A stretch of 64,000 nucleotides of DNA from Sphingomonas faeni (GTDB lineage Bacteria; Pseudomonadota; Alphaproteobacteria; Sphingomonadales; Sphingomonadaceae), in the NCBI RefSeq assembly GCF_030817315.1, contig NZ_JAUSZF010000001.1:568001-632000 (forward strand). Reading direction: 5' to 3'. The position numbers and the translations under genes were made by a program. Each line of letters opens with the position of its first letter. Positions within the stretch are counted from its first letter, which is position 1. This document shows positions 19,730 to 28,531 of the stretch, piece after piece. Below the pieces are notes generated by a model. The model had not been told where the DNA came from. It was given only the letters and a program-made list of their open reading frames with translations, and did no database searches.

Positions 19730-20460
19730 GCCGCCAGCGCCGCCAGCATGCGCTTCGTTGCGGGGTGCGTGGCGTTGGCGAAGATGTCGGTGACCTCGCC
19801 GGTTTCGACGATGCGGCCGCGTTCGAGGACGGCGACGCGGTCGCAGACGTAGCGGACGACGTCCATCTCGTGGGTGATGAGGACGATCGTCAGGCCGAGG
19901 TCTCGGTTGAGTTCGCGGAGGAGGGTCAGAACCGAGCGGGTGGTTTCGGGGTCTAGTGCGCTGGTCGCTTCGTCGCAGAGAAGGATATCGGGATCGGTGG
20001 CGAGCGCGCGGGCTATGCCGACGCGCTGCTTCTGGCCGCCGGAGAGTTGGGCGGGGTATTTGGTGGCGTGATCAGCGAGACCTACGCGGTGGAGCAGTGC
20101 GGCTACCTTGGTCTCGCGTTCGGACTTGGCGACACCGGCCAGCACGAGCGGGAACGCGACGTTCGCCGCTACCGTGCGTGAGGACAGCAGGCCGAAATTC
20201 TGGAAGATCATGCCGATCCGGCGTCGCAGTGCGCGCAGGTCCGCCGCGGACAGTGCCGCGACATCGACGCCATCGACTTCGACCCGGCCCGAAGTCGGGC
20301 GTTCGAGCGCGTTGATCAGGCGGATCAGCGTCGACTTGCCTGCGCCCGACTGGCCAATGACGCCGAATACGCCGCGTGCTGGAATCTCCAGCGAAATCCC
20401 GTCCAGGGCAGCCGCATTGCTTGCCGGGTAGGTTTTAACGACGTCGGTGAGGCGGATCAT
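19726..20460 (-). CDS. metN: MetN-type ABC ATPase lacking the C-terminal NIL domain
   Basis: The 244-residue ATPase has Walker A GQSGAGKS, the Q-loop region IFQNFGLL, signature LSGGQKQR, Walker B ILLCDEAT and the switch histidine in LITHE. Classical MetN proteins are about 340 residues and carry a C-terminal NIL domain that binds methionine and shuts transport down. This one stops after the ATPase domain, so that feedback is expected to be absent. It overlaps both neighbours by 4 bp. Confidence 0.9.
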   Translation of the reverse strand: MIRLTDVVKTYPASNAAALDGISLEIPARGVFGVIGQSGAGKSTLIRLINALERPTSGRVEVDGVDVAALSAADLRALRRRIGMIFQNFGLLSSRTVAANVAFPLVLAGVAKSERETKVAALLHRVGLADHATKYPAQLSGGQKQRVGIARALATDPDILLCDEATSALDPETTRSVLTLLRELNRDLGLTIVLITHEMDVVRYVCDRVAVLERGRIVETGEVTDIFANATHPATKRMLAALAA

Positions 20461-21473
20461 GCGGAGCCCATGACCTGTACCGCGAACCGCTCCATCTCTT
20501 CAGCCTGCGGGCTCATCTGGAGCAGCAGCAGGTCGAGACCGGCCGCCTCGTATTCCGCGATGCGCTCCTTCAATTGCTCGGGCGTGCCGACCAGATTGGG
20601 GCGCAGGCCGCGGTTGGAGACGGAGTATTCCTGGATCTTCAACTCGCGTTCGAGCTGCGTGCCCGACAGCCACTGGTCGAAATTCGCATAGCCCGCGGGG
20701 AGTTCGGTGACGCTGGTGATCCGCTCGAGTTCGCGCTTCGCCTCCGCCTCGCTGTCGCGGACGATCGCGTAGGCCGCCATGCCGTATTGCATCGGGGCGC
20801 CGCCTGCTGCCTCGCGACGCGTGGCCATGTCGGCGATCTTTGGCGCGATCGCTTCGGCGGGGTCGCCGTGCATGACGTAGGCGTCGCACTGCGCGGCGAT
20901 CATCGCCTTGGCCTTCTCGCTCTCGCCGCCGGCATAGACGGTCGGGCGCTTGGCGGGCTTGGGTGAGCAGATCGCCTGTTCGGTGGTGTAGAACTGGCCC
21001 GCGAAGTCGAAGCGCTCCTGCGTCCACAACCCATCGACGACGGTCAGCCATTCGGCGGTGCGTGCGTAGCGATCGTCGTGCTGATCGAACTGGAGTCCGT
21101 ATTGCTTGGCTTCGTCCGCCCACCACGACGACACGACGTTGAGCGCAAGCCGCCCGCCCGAGATCCGGTCGATGTTCGCCGCCGCCTTCGCGAACAGAGC
21201 GGGGTGGTGGAAGTTGGGGCGGACCGCGACCATCAGCTCGATGCTGTCGGTCACCGCCGCCAGTGCCGCCGCGGTCGACCACGCATCGAGCGCGGGCTGT
21301 TCGACGCCCTTGATATCGTTGAGGTTCAGCTCGGCGATCAGCGTGAGGTCATAGCCCCAGCGCTCGGCATTCTGCGTCAGAGCCTTGGTGTACGCCCAGC
21401 TCGCCTCCATTCCCTCGTCGGGGACGTTGCGGAGCCAGCCGCCGAAGACGGGAGTCCAGTAACCATAGCGCAT
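20457..21473 (-). CDS. LLM-class flavin-dependent monooxygenase (SsuD/SfnG-like)
   Basis: The 338-residue bacterial luciferase-like protein has the segments [19 protein letters not shown] and [14 protein letters not shown], typical of FMNH2-dependent alkanesulfonate and dimethylsulfone monooxygenases. These enzymes release sulfite or sulfinate from organosulfur compounds. Its place between an ATP-grasp enzyme and metNIQ supports a sulfur-scavenging role; the exact substrate is not determined. I chose ATG 21473 ([12 protein letters not shown]) because that is the conserved family N-terminus and it overlaps the upstream stop codon (TGATG); the longer frame upstream is a shadow of the ATP-grasp gene. 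No partner flavin reductase is visible in the window. Confidence 0.85.
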   Translation of the reverse strand: MRYGYWTPVFGGWLRNVPDEGMEASWAYTKALTQNAERWGYDLTLIAELNLNDIKGVEQPALDAWSTAAALAAVTDSIELMVAVRPNFHHPALFAKAAANIDRISGGRLALNVVSSWWADEAKQYGLQFDQHDDRYARTAEWLTVVDGLWTQERFDFAGQFYTTEQAICSPKPAKRPTVYAGGESEKAKAMIAAQCDAYVMHGDPAEAIAPKIADMATRREAAGGAPMQYGMAAYAIVRDSEAEAKRELERITSVTELPAGYANFDQWLSGTQLERELKIQEYSVSNRGLRPNLVGTPEQLKERIAEYEAAGLDLLLLQMSPQAEEMERFAVQVMGSA

Positions 21474-22378
21474 CAGCGGGCCTTTTCGATCTGTTCGATC
21501 AGGTAATCGACGAGCCGGTCGTGCGGATCCCAGCCGAGCACATCGAGTGGCTTGGCGACGAAGTTCGACAGCGCATTGATGTCGTAGAAGCGCGCGACGC
21601 CGTCGCGGTCGTCGATCATCACCTCGACCCCGCCGACATCGAGATCGACCGCGCGGGCGATTGCCTCGGCGGCGTCCTTCAAGGCTTGCGAGGGCTCGAC
21701 CGCGGCCATCTTGATGCCGGAACCGGGGACGACGCACGCGTCCGCCGGGCAAAGATCGAACGCGCCGCCGCCTGCGACTTCGATCGCGTAGAGGAACTTG
21801 CGGTCGAGCGTCTCGATCCGGGTGATCGCGCCGTCACGGACAGGGACGTATTCCTGGACCAGCAGGACGCCGTCGACACTGCTTGGGAGGCCCCCGTCAG
21901 TGGCTGCAGCGTGGAGTTCGTCGAGGCTGTCGAAGCGGACGATGCCTGCGCCTGATCCGCCGATGTTGGCCTTCACGACCAACGGGAAGCGGAGCGTGTG
22001 CGCGGCGGGGACAACGTCGGCGGCGCGGTGGACGACGCGCGTCTCGGGGATCGCGAGGCCGAGCGACGCGATCAGCGACAATTGCCGCGCCTTGGACGCG
22101 TCGATTGCCAGCACGTCGGTGCCGTTGATCACGCGCGCACCGGTGCGGCGCCAGTGATCGAGCATCGCCATCGTGTCGAAGATCGGATGCTCGTCGTCGC
22201 GCAGGAAGCTCGACATCGCGATCCGGTTGAAGACGACGGGGGCGGGGGCGCTCTGGTCGGCGGGGTTCCAGAAGCCGTCGGGCGTGGCGCGGGTGAACGC
22301 AACGCCGCGGCGATCGAGGGCGGCGAACAGCGGTTCGAACCAGAGCGGGTGCTCGTAGAGAATGGCGAGATCGGTCAT
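21473..22378 (-). CDS. RimK-like ATP-grasp ligase
   Basis: The 301-residue protein has an ATP-grasp fold: the phosphate-binding segment FPLVVKANIGGSGAGIVRF, the adenine-contact segment LLVQEYVP, and the metal-binding end VEVMIDDRDG followed by YDINALSNF. ATP-grasp ligases activate a carboxylate and join it to an amine or thiol; the substrate is unknown. It is the first gene of the ATP-grasp / flavin monooxygenase / metNIQ operon. The start ATG 22378 has GGAGAG 2-7 bases upstream; the much longer open frame further upstream runs antisense to the cyclophilin gene and is not coding. Confidence 0.82.
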   Translation of the reverse strand: MTDLAILYEHPLWFEPLFAALDRRGVAFTRATPDGFWNPADQSAPAPVVFNRIAMSSFLRDDEHPIFDTMAMLDHWRRTGARVINGTDVLAIDASKARQLSLIASLGLAIPETRVVHRAADVVPAAHTLRFPLVVKANIGGSGAGIVRFDSLDELHAAATDGGLPSSVDGVLLVQEYVPVRDGAITRIETLDRKFLYAIEVAGGGAFDLCPADACVVPGSGIKMAAVEPSQALKDAAEAIARAVDLDVGGVEVMIDDRDGVARFYDINALSNFVAKPLDVLGWDPHDRLVDYLIEQIEKAR

Positions 22379-22492
22379 CGCTCTCCGGATACGCATTGCG
22401 CGCGGGCGTGCAAACCCAAGCAAAACTTTGGCGCGGGCAATATCGTGTCGCGAGGCCGCTGACAGCGCGTGGGCGACGCGGTAGCGTTGGGA

Positions 22493-23113
22493 ATGATCTC
22501 CAGATTCGTCACGCTCGCCCTTGCCGTTCTCGGCGCCGTTTCCGTCTCGGCGCAGGAGGCTCCGACCGTGCCGCCGCCCGCCGCGCCAGCGACCGTCTCG
22601 ATCGTGATGACGACGAGCGAGGGGGCGATCACGTTGGCGCTCGAGAAGGAGCGCGCGCCGCTGACAACGGCGAATTTCCTGCGTTATGTCGATCAGAAGC
22701 GGCTCGACGGGGTGACGTTCTACCGCGCGATGAAGCTCGGGGCGGAAGGGGGGCTGATCCAAGGTGGGCCGCAGGGCGAGGTGAAGCGTCTGTTGCCGCC
22801 GGTGAAGCACGAGCCGACCAGCCAGACCGGGCTGTCGCACGTCGATGCGACGATCTCGATGGCGCGGTTCGCGCCGGGAAGTGCGACGGCGGATTTCTTC
22901 ATTACGGTCGGGCCGGTGTTGTCGTTGGACGCCAACCCGGCGGGGACTGGGGACACGGCGGGGTTCGCGGCGTTCGGGCATGTCGTCGAGGGGATGGACG
23001 TGGTGAAGCGCATCCTTGCCGCGCCGACGTCGCCGACGGCTGGGGTGGGGGTGATGAAGGGGCAGATGATTGCTGCGCCGGTTAAGGTACTCACCGTTCG
23101 TCGGGTTAAGTAG
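22493..23113 (+). CDS. Secreted cyclophilin-type peptidyl-prolyl isomerase
   Basis: The 206-residue protein has a signal peptide (about 1-20, cleavage after SVSAQ), a Pro/Ala linker and a short cyclophilin domain: TSEGAITLALEKERAPLTTANFL, GVTFYRAMK, GLIQGGPQ and SMARFAPGSATADFFITVG. It should catalyse proline isomerisation during folding in the periplasm. I prefer ATG 22493 because the signal peptide starts there; a GTG at 22469 would add eight residues. It is divergent from the sulfur operon with an intergenic gap of about 110 bp. Confidence 0.85.
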   Translation: MISRFVTLALAVLGAVSVSAQEAPTVPPPAAPATVSIVMTTSEGAITLALEKERAPLTTANFLRYVDQKRLDGVTFYRAMKLGAEGGLIQGGPQGEVKRLLPPVKHEPTSQTGLSHVDATISMARFAPGSATADFFITVGPVLSLDANPAGTGDTAGFAAFGHVVEGMDVVKRILAAPTSPTAGVGVMKGQMIAAPVKVLTVRRVK

Positions 23114-23142
23114 GGAAAAACCTTACTTCGCCTTAAATCTAA

Positions 23143-23246
23143 CCACCCCGGCGAAGGCCGGGGCCCAGTTGGAAAGGTCGCAGTAACGAAACGCAGCGGT
23201 TAGTTGGCGACGTCCCCCAGCTGGGCCCCGGCCTTCGCCGGGGTGG
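23143..23246. repeat. Palindromic element, family A (copy 2)
   Basis: The arms CCACCCCGGCGAAGGCCGGG and its inverted partner CCCGGCCTTCGCCGGGGTGG enclose a centre with GTTGGAAAGGTCGCAGTAACG. It begins 29 bp after the cyclophilin stop. Confidence 0.88.
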
Positions 23247-23278
23247 CGGCTGGTAGGGTGGCCTATCGTGAACCGAAC

Positions 23279-23338
23279 TTGTTTCCCCACTAAGGCGGGG
23301 ACCCAGACTGAGCTCCCGCCTTCGCGGGAGAACAAGGA
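23279..23338. repeat. Palindromic element, family B (copy 1, left arm diverged)
   Basis: The right arm CTCCCGCCTTCGCGGGAGAA is intact, while the left arm (TTTCCCCACTAAGGCGGGGA) has several mismatches. The centre reads CCCAGACTGAG. It follows a family A copy in the same convergent intergenic region. Confidence 0.8.
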
Positions 23339-23357
23339 GGAGGGAACGACCCCCGAC

Positions 23358-24242
23358 TCAAGCCGGCGCCATCACCCGAATAATCCCCGCCGCCACCTTC
23401 GCCGTCACCGGAGTCTTCGCCAGCACCTCCCCATCGATCGAGATCGGCAGCGGCGGAATCGTGTTGATCTTCAAGCTCTTTCCGCGGAAATCCCGGACCT
23501 TCTCATGCCGCGACTCGAGCCGGAACACGCTCGCGTACCAGTTCTGCACCAGCCGCCGCTTCACGTGACCCATCACCGCCTGCACCACGATCTCGCCCGA
23601 ATCGACCGCCGCGGCATCCACCAGTTCGGTGCCGCCATGATACGGTCCGTTCGAGATCCGCACCTCGACCACCCGGATCTTAACCGCGGTCGGGCCTTCG
23701 CCGACGATCAGCGTGAACGGCCGGAAGCGGAAATATTGATACGCCGCCCAGCTGAGATAACCGACTTTGCCGAGCACTTTCTTGAGCCCGTGCGGGACGG
23801 TGGCGGCGATCTTCGGACTGATGCCCATCGCGGCGCAGTTCGCGAAATAATCACCGTCGATCATGCCGAGATCGATCCGGCGGGGCTTGCCGGTACGGAT
23901 CACCTCGACCGCGCCTTCGATGTTGAGCGGGATGCCGAGCGTCCGGGCGAAACTGTTCGCGGTGCCGAGCGGCAACACGCCGAGGATCACGTCATGGCCG
24001 ACCATCAGGTCTACCAACCCGCTCACCGTGCCATCCCCGCCGCCGAGGATCAGCAGGTCCGGCTTCTTCGCCAGCGCCCGCAGCACGGTCGCTTCCAGGT
24101 CCTTGGGATCCTCGACCGCATGCGCGTCGACCTCGTACGGCAGTCCCGACATCGCCGCACAGGCACGCTTGAACAGCTTCTGGCCCTTGCGCGACTTCGC
24201 GTTGACGACGAGCGCGGCAGACGTGATCGTATCGTTCGACAT
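23358..24242 (-). CDS. Diacylglycerol kinase-family lipid kinase
   Basis: The 294-residue protein has the DAGK catalytic domain motif LILGGGDGTVSGLVDLM followed by GVLPLGTANSFARTLGIP, then the beta-sandwich lipid-binding half (FRPFTLIVG through ISIDGE). Family members phosphorylate diacylglycerol or related lipids in the membrane. I start it at ATG 24242 (MSNDTITS), because a further 36 residues upstream would cover the region in front of hemB and are basic and non-conserved in look. It is divergent from hemB. Confidence 0.85.
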   Translation of the reverse strand: MSNDTITSAALVVNAKSRKGQKLFKRACAAMSGLPYEVDAHAVEDPKDLEATVLRALAKKPDLLILGGGDGTVSGLVDLMVGHDVILGVLPLGTANSFARTLGIPLNIEGAVEVIRTGKPRRIDLGMIDGDYFANCAAMGISPKIAATVPHGLKKVLGKVGYLSWAAYQYFRFRPFTLIVGEGPTAVKIRVVEVRISNGPYHGGTELVDAAAVDSGEIVVQAVMGHVKRRLVQNWYASVFRLESRHEKVRDFRGKSLKINTIPPLPISIDGEVLAKTPVTAKVAAGIIRVMAPA

Positions 24243-24348
24243 AAGACCCCCAACGCACGGTATGCGGTTTCGCAGCCGTAACGCTCGGCCTTCCGTTTTG
24301 GGGCCGTAACGCTTGATCCGTCGCCACGCATCCCGCAAAGCCGCCTGC

Positions 24349-25341
24349 ATGACCGCAAGCTATCCCGCGCTTCGCCTCCGTCGCACCCGCGCCTCCGCCT
24401 GGAGCCGCCGCCTCCATGCCGAGACCGTGCTGACCCCCGCCGACCTGATCTGGCCGCTGTTCGTCACCGAGGGAGCCGGCGTCGAGCAACCGATCGCCAG
24501 CCTGCCAGGCGTGTCGCGCTGGTCGGTCGACGGCATCGTCGCGCGGGGCCGCGAAGCGCGCGATCTCGGCATCCCGTGCATCGCGCTGTTCCCGTACACG
24601 CAGGTCGAGCGTCGGACGGAGGATGGCCGCGAGGCACTCAATCCCGACAATCTGATGTGCCAGGCGATCCGTGCGCTGAAGGATGCGGTGCCGGAGGTCG
24701 GCGTGCTGACCGACGTCGCGCTCGATCCCTACACCAGCCACGGCCATGACGGGCTGGTCGACGCGGCGGGCTATGTTGTCAACGACACGACTGCCGAGAT
24801 GCTGGTGGCGCAGGCGCTCAATCAGGCGAATGCGGGTGCCGACATCATCGCCCCGTCGGACATGATGGACGGCCGGATCGGCATGATCCGCGATGCGCTC
24901 GAGGCGGACTCGCACCACAACGTCCAGATCATGTCCTACGCCGCCAAATATGCGAGCGCGTTCTACGGCCCGTTCCGCGACGCGGTCGGCTCGCGCGGGC
25001 TGCTGAAGGGCGACAAGAAGACCTACCAGATGGACAATGCCAACGCCGAGGAAGCGCTGCGCGAGGTCGCGATGGACCTTGCGGAGGGTGCCGACACTGT
25101 GATGGTCAAGCCCGGCCTGCCGTATCTCGACATCATCGTCCGCGTCCGCCAGGCGTTCGAGGTTCCGGTGTTCGCCTACCAGGTGTCGGGCGAGTACGCG
25201 ATGATCGAGCACGCGGTCGCGGCCGGCGCGGCGGAGCGCGACGTGATGGTCCTGGAAACGCTGATGTCGTTCAAGCGCGCCGGTTGCTCGGGCGTGCTGA
25301 CCTACCACGCGGCACATGCGGCGAAATTGCTGAATGGCTGA
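24349..25341 (+). CDS. hemB: Delta-aminolevulinic acid dehydratase (porphobilinogen synthase)
   Basis: The 330-residue enzyme condenses two 5-aminolevulinate molecules to porphobilinogen in heme synthesis. Both active-site lysine segments are present (SYAAKYASAFYGPFRDA and VMVKPGLPYLD). The metal-loop segment is DVALDPYTSHGHDG: Asp and Ala replace the three cysteines of zinc enzymes, so this is the magnesium-type, zinc-independent form. ATG 24349 gives the usual N-terminus; the frame stays open a further 12 codons upstream. The last 8 bp overlap the next gene. Confidence 0.95.
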   Translation: MTASYPALRLRRTRASAWSRRLHAETVLTPADLIWPLFVTEGAGVEQPIASLPGVSRWSVDGIVARGREARDLGIPCIALFPYTQVERRTEDGREALNPDNLMCQAIRALKDAVPEVGVLTDVALDPYTSHGHDGLVDAAGYVVNDTTAEMLVAQALNQANAGADIIAPSDMMDGRIGMIRDALEADSHHNVQIMSYAAKYASAFYGPFRDAVGSRGLLKGDKKTYQMDNANAEEALREVAMDLAEGADTVMVKPGLPYLDIIVRVRQAFEVPVFAYQVSGEYAMIEHAVAAGAAERDVMVLETLMSFKRAGCSGVLTYHAAHAAKLLNG

Positions 25342-27574
25342 CACGGTCGGCGCGGACGCCAAGCCGCTGATGGCGCGCTGGTGCCGGACGATGTTCGTGG
25401 CGACGATCCTGACGGGGTCGTTCCTGCTGTTCCTCGTCCAGCCGATGGTGGCGCGGATGGCGTTGCCGCGGCTCGGTGGCGCGCCGGCGGTGTGGAACTC
25501 GGCGATGCTGGTGTACCAGGCGTTGCTGCTCGCGGGCTATGCGTATGCGCATTGGCTTGGGCGGGTCAGGCCGCGGGCTCAGGCGGCTATCCACCTCGGC
25601 GTGCTGATCGTCGCGGCGTTGTGGTTGCCGATCGGGTTGATCGCGATGGACCTGCCGGCGGACGCGCTCCCCGCCTTGTGGGTGCCGTGGCTGCTCGGGC
25701 TGTCGATCGGACCGTTGTTCTTCGCGGTCTCCGCGCAGGCGCCGCTGATCCAGCGCTGGTTCAGCGCGGCGAGTGGCGGCGGTGATCCCTACGCGCTGTA
25801 TGCCGCGTCCAATCTTGGCAGTTTCGCGGGGCTGATCGCCTATCCCTTGCTGGTCGAGCCGCTGATGGCGGTGCACGGGCAGAGCCTGTTGTGGAGCGGC
25901 GGGTATCTGCTGCTGATCGTGCTGGTGCTCGCCTGCGCCACCCGCCTGCCGAAGACTGCGGCGGTCGATCATGTCGCGGCAACCAGCGCGCCGCCGGGTG
26001 CCAGGCGGATCGCGCACTGGATCGCGCTGGCGCTCGTGCCGTCGGGAATGATGCTCGCGACGTCGACCTATATCACCACCGATATCGTCGCGATGCCGTT
26101 GCTGTGGGTGATCCCGCTCGGGCTGTACCTGCTGAGCTTCAGCGTGGCGTTCGCGAACGACCGCTGGCTCGCCGACCTGCTGACGCGGATCGCGCCGATC
26201 ACGATCCTGCTGTTCGGCGGGATCATCATGGGTGGGGTGAGCGAACGGCCGTTCTTCAGCGCGGGAATCGCGCTGGTGCTGCTGTTCATGATCTCCGTCG
26301 CGCTGCACACCGCGCTGTATCGCAAGCGGCCGGTGCCCGATCGGCTGACCGGGTTCTATCTGGCAATGTCGGCTGGGGGAGCGCTCGGTGGCGTGTTCGC
26401 CGCGCTGATCGCGCCGGTGGTGTTCGACTGGACGTATGAATATCCGCTGCTGATCCTCGCGGCGGGTGCGCTGGTGCCGCAGATGTATCTGTTCGGGCGG
26501 TTCCGCGCGCTCTGGATGGGCAAGGGGTCTGCGAAACACGTCGCGCTGCTGGCGATCGTCGGTGCGATGCTCGTTCTCATTGGCTTGCGGATCAGCAACC
26601 CGGACGGCCTGTTCGGCGAAAACAGCCAAGGTCTTGGTTTCCTCGTGATTGCAGCGATCGGGTTCGTCGCGATCGGTGCGCGGCGGCCGTACATGGTCGT
26701 GCTGGCGGGCGCGCTCGTATTGTTCGGCGGGTACCGGTCGCTCGAGTTCTCGCTCGATCCGGGGGCGCGGGTGCGTAGCTATTTCGGCGTCTATACCGTG
26801 CGCAATACGCCGGGGCCGAATGGCGGCGTGCGCGAGCTCGATCACGGGACGACGGTGCACGGCATCCAGTTGCGGGGGTCAGCCGAGCGTGAGCGGACGC
26901 CGACCACCTATTACGCCGCCGGTTCGGGCGTCGGGCAGGCGATGCTCGCCGCGCCGGCCTTATACGGTCCGCAGGCCAGGATCGGCGTAGTCGGCCTCGG
27001 GACGGGGACGCTATCCTGCTACGCGCGGCCGGGCCAGCGCTGGCGTTTCTACGAGATCGACCCGGCGGTGGTACGGATCGCGCGCGATACGGGGCAGTTC
27101 ACCTATCTGTCGCGCTGCCTGCCCAAGTCCGAGATCCGGATGGGCGACGCGCGGATCGCACTCGCGCACGATGCGCCCGACAGCCTCGACCTGCTCGCGC
27201 TCGATGCGTTCTCGTCGGATTCGGTGCCGATGCACCTGATGACGCGCGAGGCGTTCGCGACCTATGGCCGCGTGCTGTCCCGCAACGGCCTGTTGCTGGC
27301 CCATATCTCCAACCGGTTCATCGATCTCGAACCGGTGATCGCGGCGGCGGCGCAGGAGGGCGGCTGGATTGCGGTCGAACTGAAATATCGCCCGTCGAGC
27401 TTGCTCGTCGATCGCGCGTCGGCGTCGGACTGGGTGGCGTTGTCGCGTGACCCGCGTGCGATCGCAGCGTTGCGGTCGGGCGATCCCAAATGGGCGCAGC
27501 TGGTGCCGCGTAAGGACTTTACCGCGTGGACCGACGATTATTCGACGATCCTGCCGTTGTTGAAGGGGTTCTAG
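25334..27574 (+). CDS. Fused polytopic membrane domain and spermidine-synthase-like domain
   Basis: The 746-residue protein has about 10-12 membrane helices (residues about 20-480) followed by a soluble Rossmann domain. That domain carries the SAM/dcSAM-binding glycine motif GVVGLGTGTLSCYA, the acidic YEIDPAVV strand end, and DLLALDAFSSDSVPMHL, as in spermidine synthases. Proteins of this fusion type are annotated as spermidine synthase-like membrane proteins; whether they make polyamines is not established. It overlaps hemB by 8 bp, so it is translationally coupled to heme synthesis. It ends 8 bp from a convergent gene. Confidence 0.85.
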   Translation: MADTVGADAKPLMARWCRTMFVATILTGSFLLFLVQPMVARMALPRLGGAPAVWNSAMLVYQALLLAGYAYAHWLGRVRPRAQAAIHLGVLIVAALWLPIGLIAMDLPADALPALWVPWLLGLSIGPLFFAVSAQAPLIQRWFSAASGGGDPYALYAASNLGSFAGLIAYPLLVEPLMAVHGQSLLWSGGYLLLIVLVLACATRLPKTAAVDHVAATSAPPGARRIAHWIALALVPSGMMLATSTYITTDIVAMPLLWVIPLGLYLLSFSVAFANDRWLADLLTRIAPITILLFGGIIMGGVSERPFFSAGIALVLLFMISVALHTALYRKRPVPDRLTGFYLAMSAGGALGGVFAALIAPVVFDWTYEYPLLILAAGALVPQMYLFGRFRALWMGKGSAKHVALLAIVGAMLVLIGLRISNPDGLFGENSQGLGFLVIAAIGFVAIGARRPYMVVLAGALVLFGGYRSLEFSLDPGARVRSYFGVYTVRNTPGPNGGVRELDHGTTVHGIQLRGSAERERTPTTYYAAGSGVGQAMLAAPALYGPQARIGVVGLGTGTLSCYARPGQRWRFYEIDPAVVRIARDTGQFTYLSRCLPKSEIRMGDARIALAHDAPDSLDLLALDAFSSDSVPMHLMTREAFATYGRVLSRNGLLLAHISNRFIDLEPVIAAAAQEGGWIAVELKYRPSSLLVDRASASDWVALSRDPRAIAALRSGDPKWAQLVPRKDFTAWTDDYSTILPLLKGF

Positions 27575-27582
27575 CCTCTCGA

Positions 27583-28092
27583 TCAGGCGGCCGGCAGGCT
27601 CGCCTGGATGCGTGCGATCGTGGCGCCCTGGCGATCGTTCTCGGCCTGCGCCTTGTCGCGGATTACGGTCAGCGCCGGATATTCGGCTTGCAGCTTGGCG
27701 GCGCGGTCGGTGGCGCGTTGCTCGACGTCGGTCACCAGCGCCGACGATTGCGCGCGCCAGTCGTCGAGCCCGGCCAGCGCGGTCTGCGCGGCCAGCCAAG
27801 CGTCGCTGCCGACCGCAGCGCCGCGTGCAGTCCGGGCCAGCACCTCCGCCTTGGCTGCATCGCGCGTGAACCCGGTGCTGATGGCATCGAGTTTGCCGGC
27901 GATCGCCACGATGTCCGTGTCGAGTGCCGGGTCGGGCGTCGCGACCGCCGTTTTCACCTCGGGCTCCGCGAACCCGAGCTTCTCCACCGGGCGCAGTCCA
28001 AGCGACGGATAGGCGGTGGTATCCTTGCTGCACGCCGCCACCGCGAGCAGGGCGAACAGCGACAGCGAGCGGAGCGAGAAGGCGAGTTTCAT
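27583..28092 (-). CDS. Hypothetical lipoprotein
   Basis: The 169-residue protein has a lipoprotein signal (LLAVAACS, lipidated Cys at about residue 21) and an all-helical remainder with a probable coiled coil (about 100-165, ending AENDRQGATIARIQASLPAA). I do not recognise a family. I chose ATG 28092 because the signal peptide begins there. It sits tail to tail with the membrane/spermidine-synthase-like gene. Confidence 0.75.
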   Translation of the reverse strand: MKLAFSLRSLSLFALLAVAACSKDTTAYPSLGLRPVEKLGFAEPEVKTAVATPDPALDTDIVAIAGKLDAISTGFTRDAAKAEVLARTARGAAVGSDAWLAAQTALAGLDDWRAQSSALVTDVEQRATDRAAKLQAEYPALTVIRDKAQAENDRQGATIARIQASLPAA

Positions 28093-28186
28093 GTTCGCCG
28101 CTCTATGCGTCCACGCCCTCCGACACAACTTTCTCGCGGCAAACCCTTGCGCCCCCGAAAATGCCTGCTATCAGCGCCCCTCCAGT

Positions 28187-28263
28187 GCACCCATAGCTCA
28201 GCTGGATAGAGCATCAGACTACGAATCTGAGGGTCGGGCGTTCGAATCGCTCTGGGTGCACCA
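28187..28263 (+). tRNA. tRNA-Arg (anticodon ACG), copy 1, CCA encoded
   Basis: The full cloverleaf starts GCACCCA and ends TGGGTGC-ACCA. The anticodon stem TCAGA/TCTGA closes the loop CTACGAA (ACG, decodes CGN codons through A34 editing). The T-arm contains CGTTCGAATCG. Confidence 0.95.
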
Positions 28264-28313
28264 GGATTTTCCGCTTCACGGCGGGCTTGTCGAACCGGAC
28301 ACGGGACGGCGAT

Positions 28314-28390
28314 GCACCCATAGCTCAGCTGGATAGAGCATCAGACTACGAATCTGAGGGTCGGGCGTTCGAATCGCTCTGGGTGCACCA
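28314..28390 (+). tRNA. tRNA-Arg (anticodon ACG), copy 2, CCA encoded
   Basis: All 77 bases match the copy 50 bp upstream. The pair is a recent tandem duplication or is kept identical by gene conversion. Confidence 0.95.
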
Positions 28391-28531
28391 TTCTTCTTAT
28401 CATCGGGCGTCGAGGCAACGGGCCATGCGGTCTCGCGATCGGTCGGTCGCGTTCATCCGCCTGCGCGACTGCGACTGCGACTTTGGACACGGCGGCGCGT
28501 TCAGCGCACTATGGACTTGAAGGAGATGGCG

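Noticed and set aside
22379..22492. Possible SAM-type riboswitch before the sulfur operon
   Set aside because: I could not find a SAM-II or other SAM aptamer pattern by eye; the gap holds only a normal-looking promoter region.
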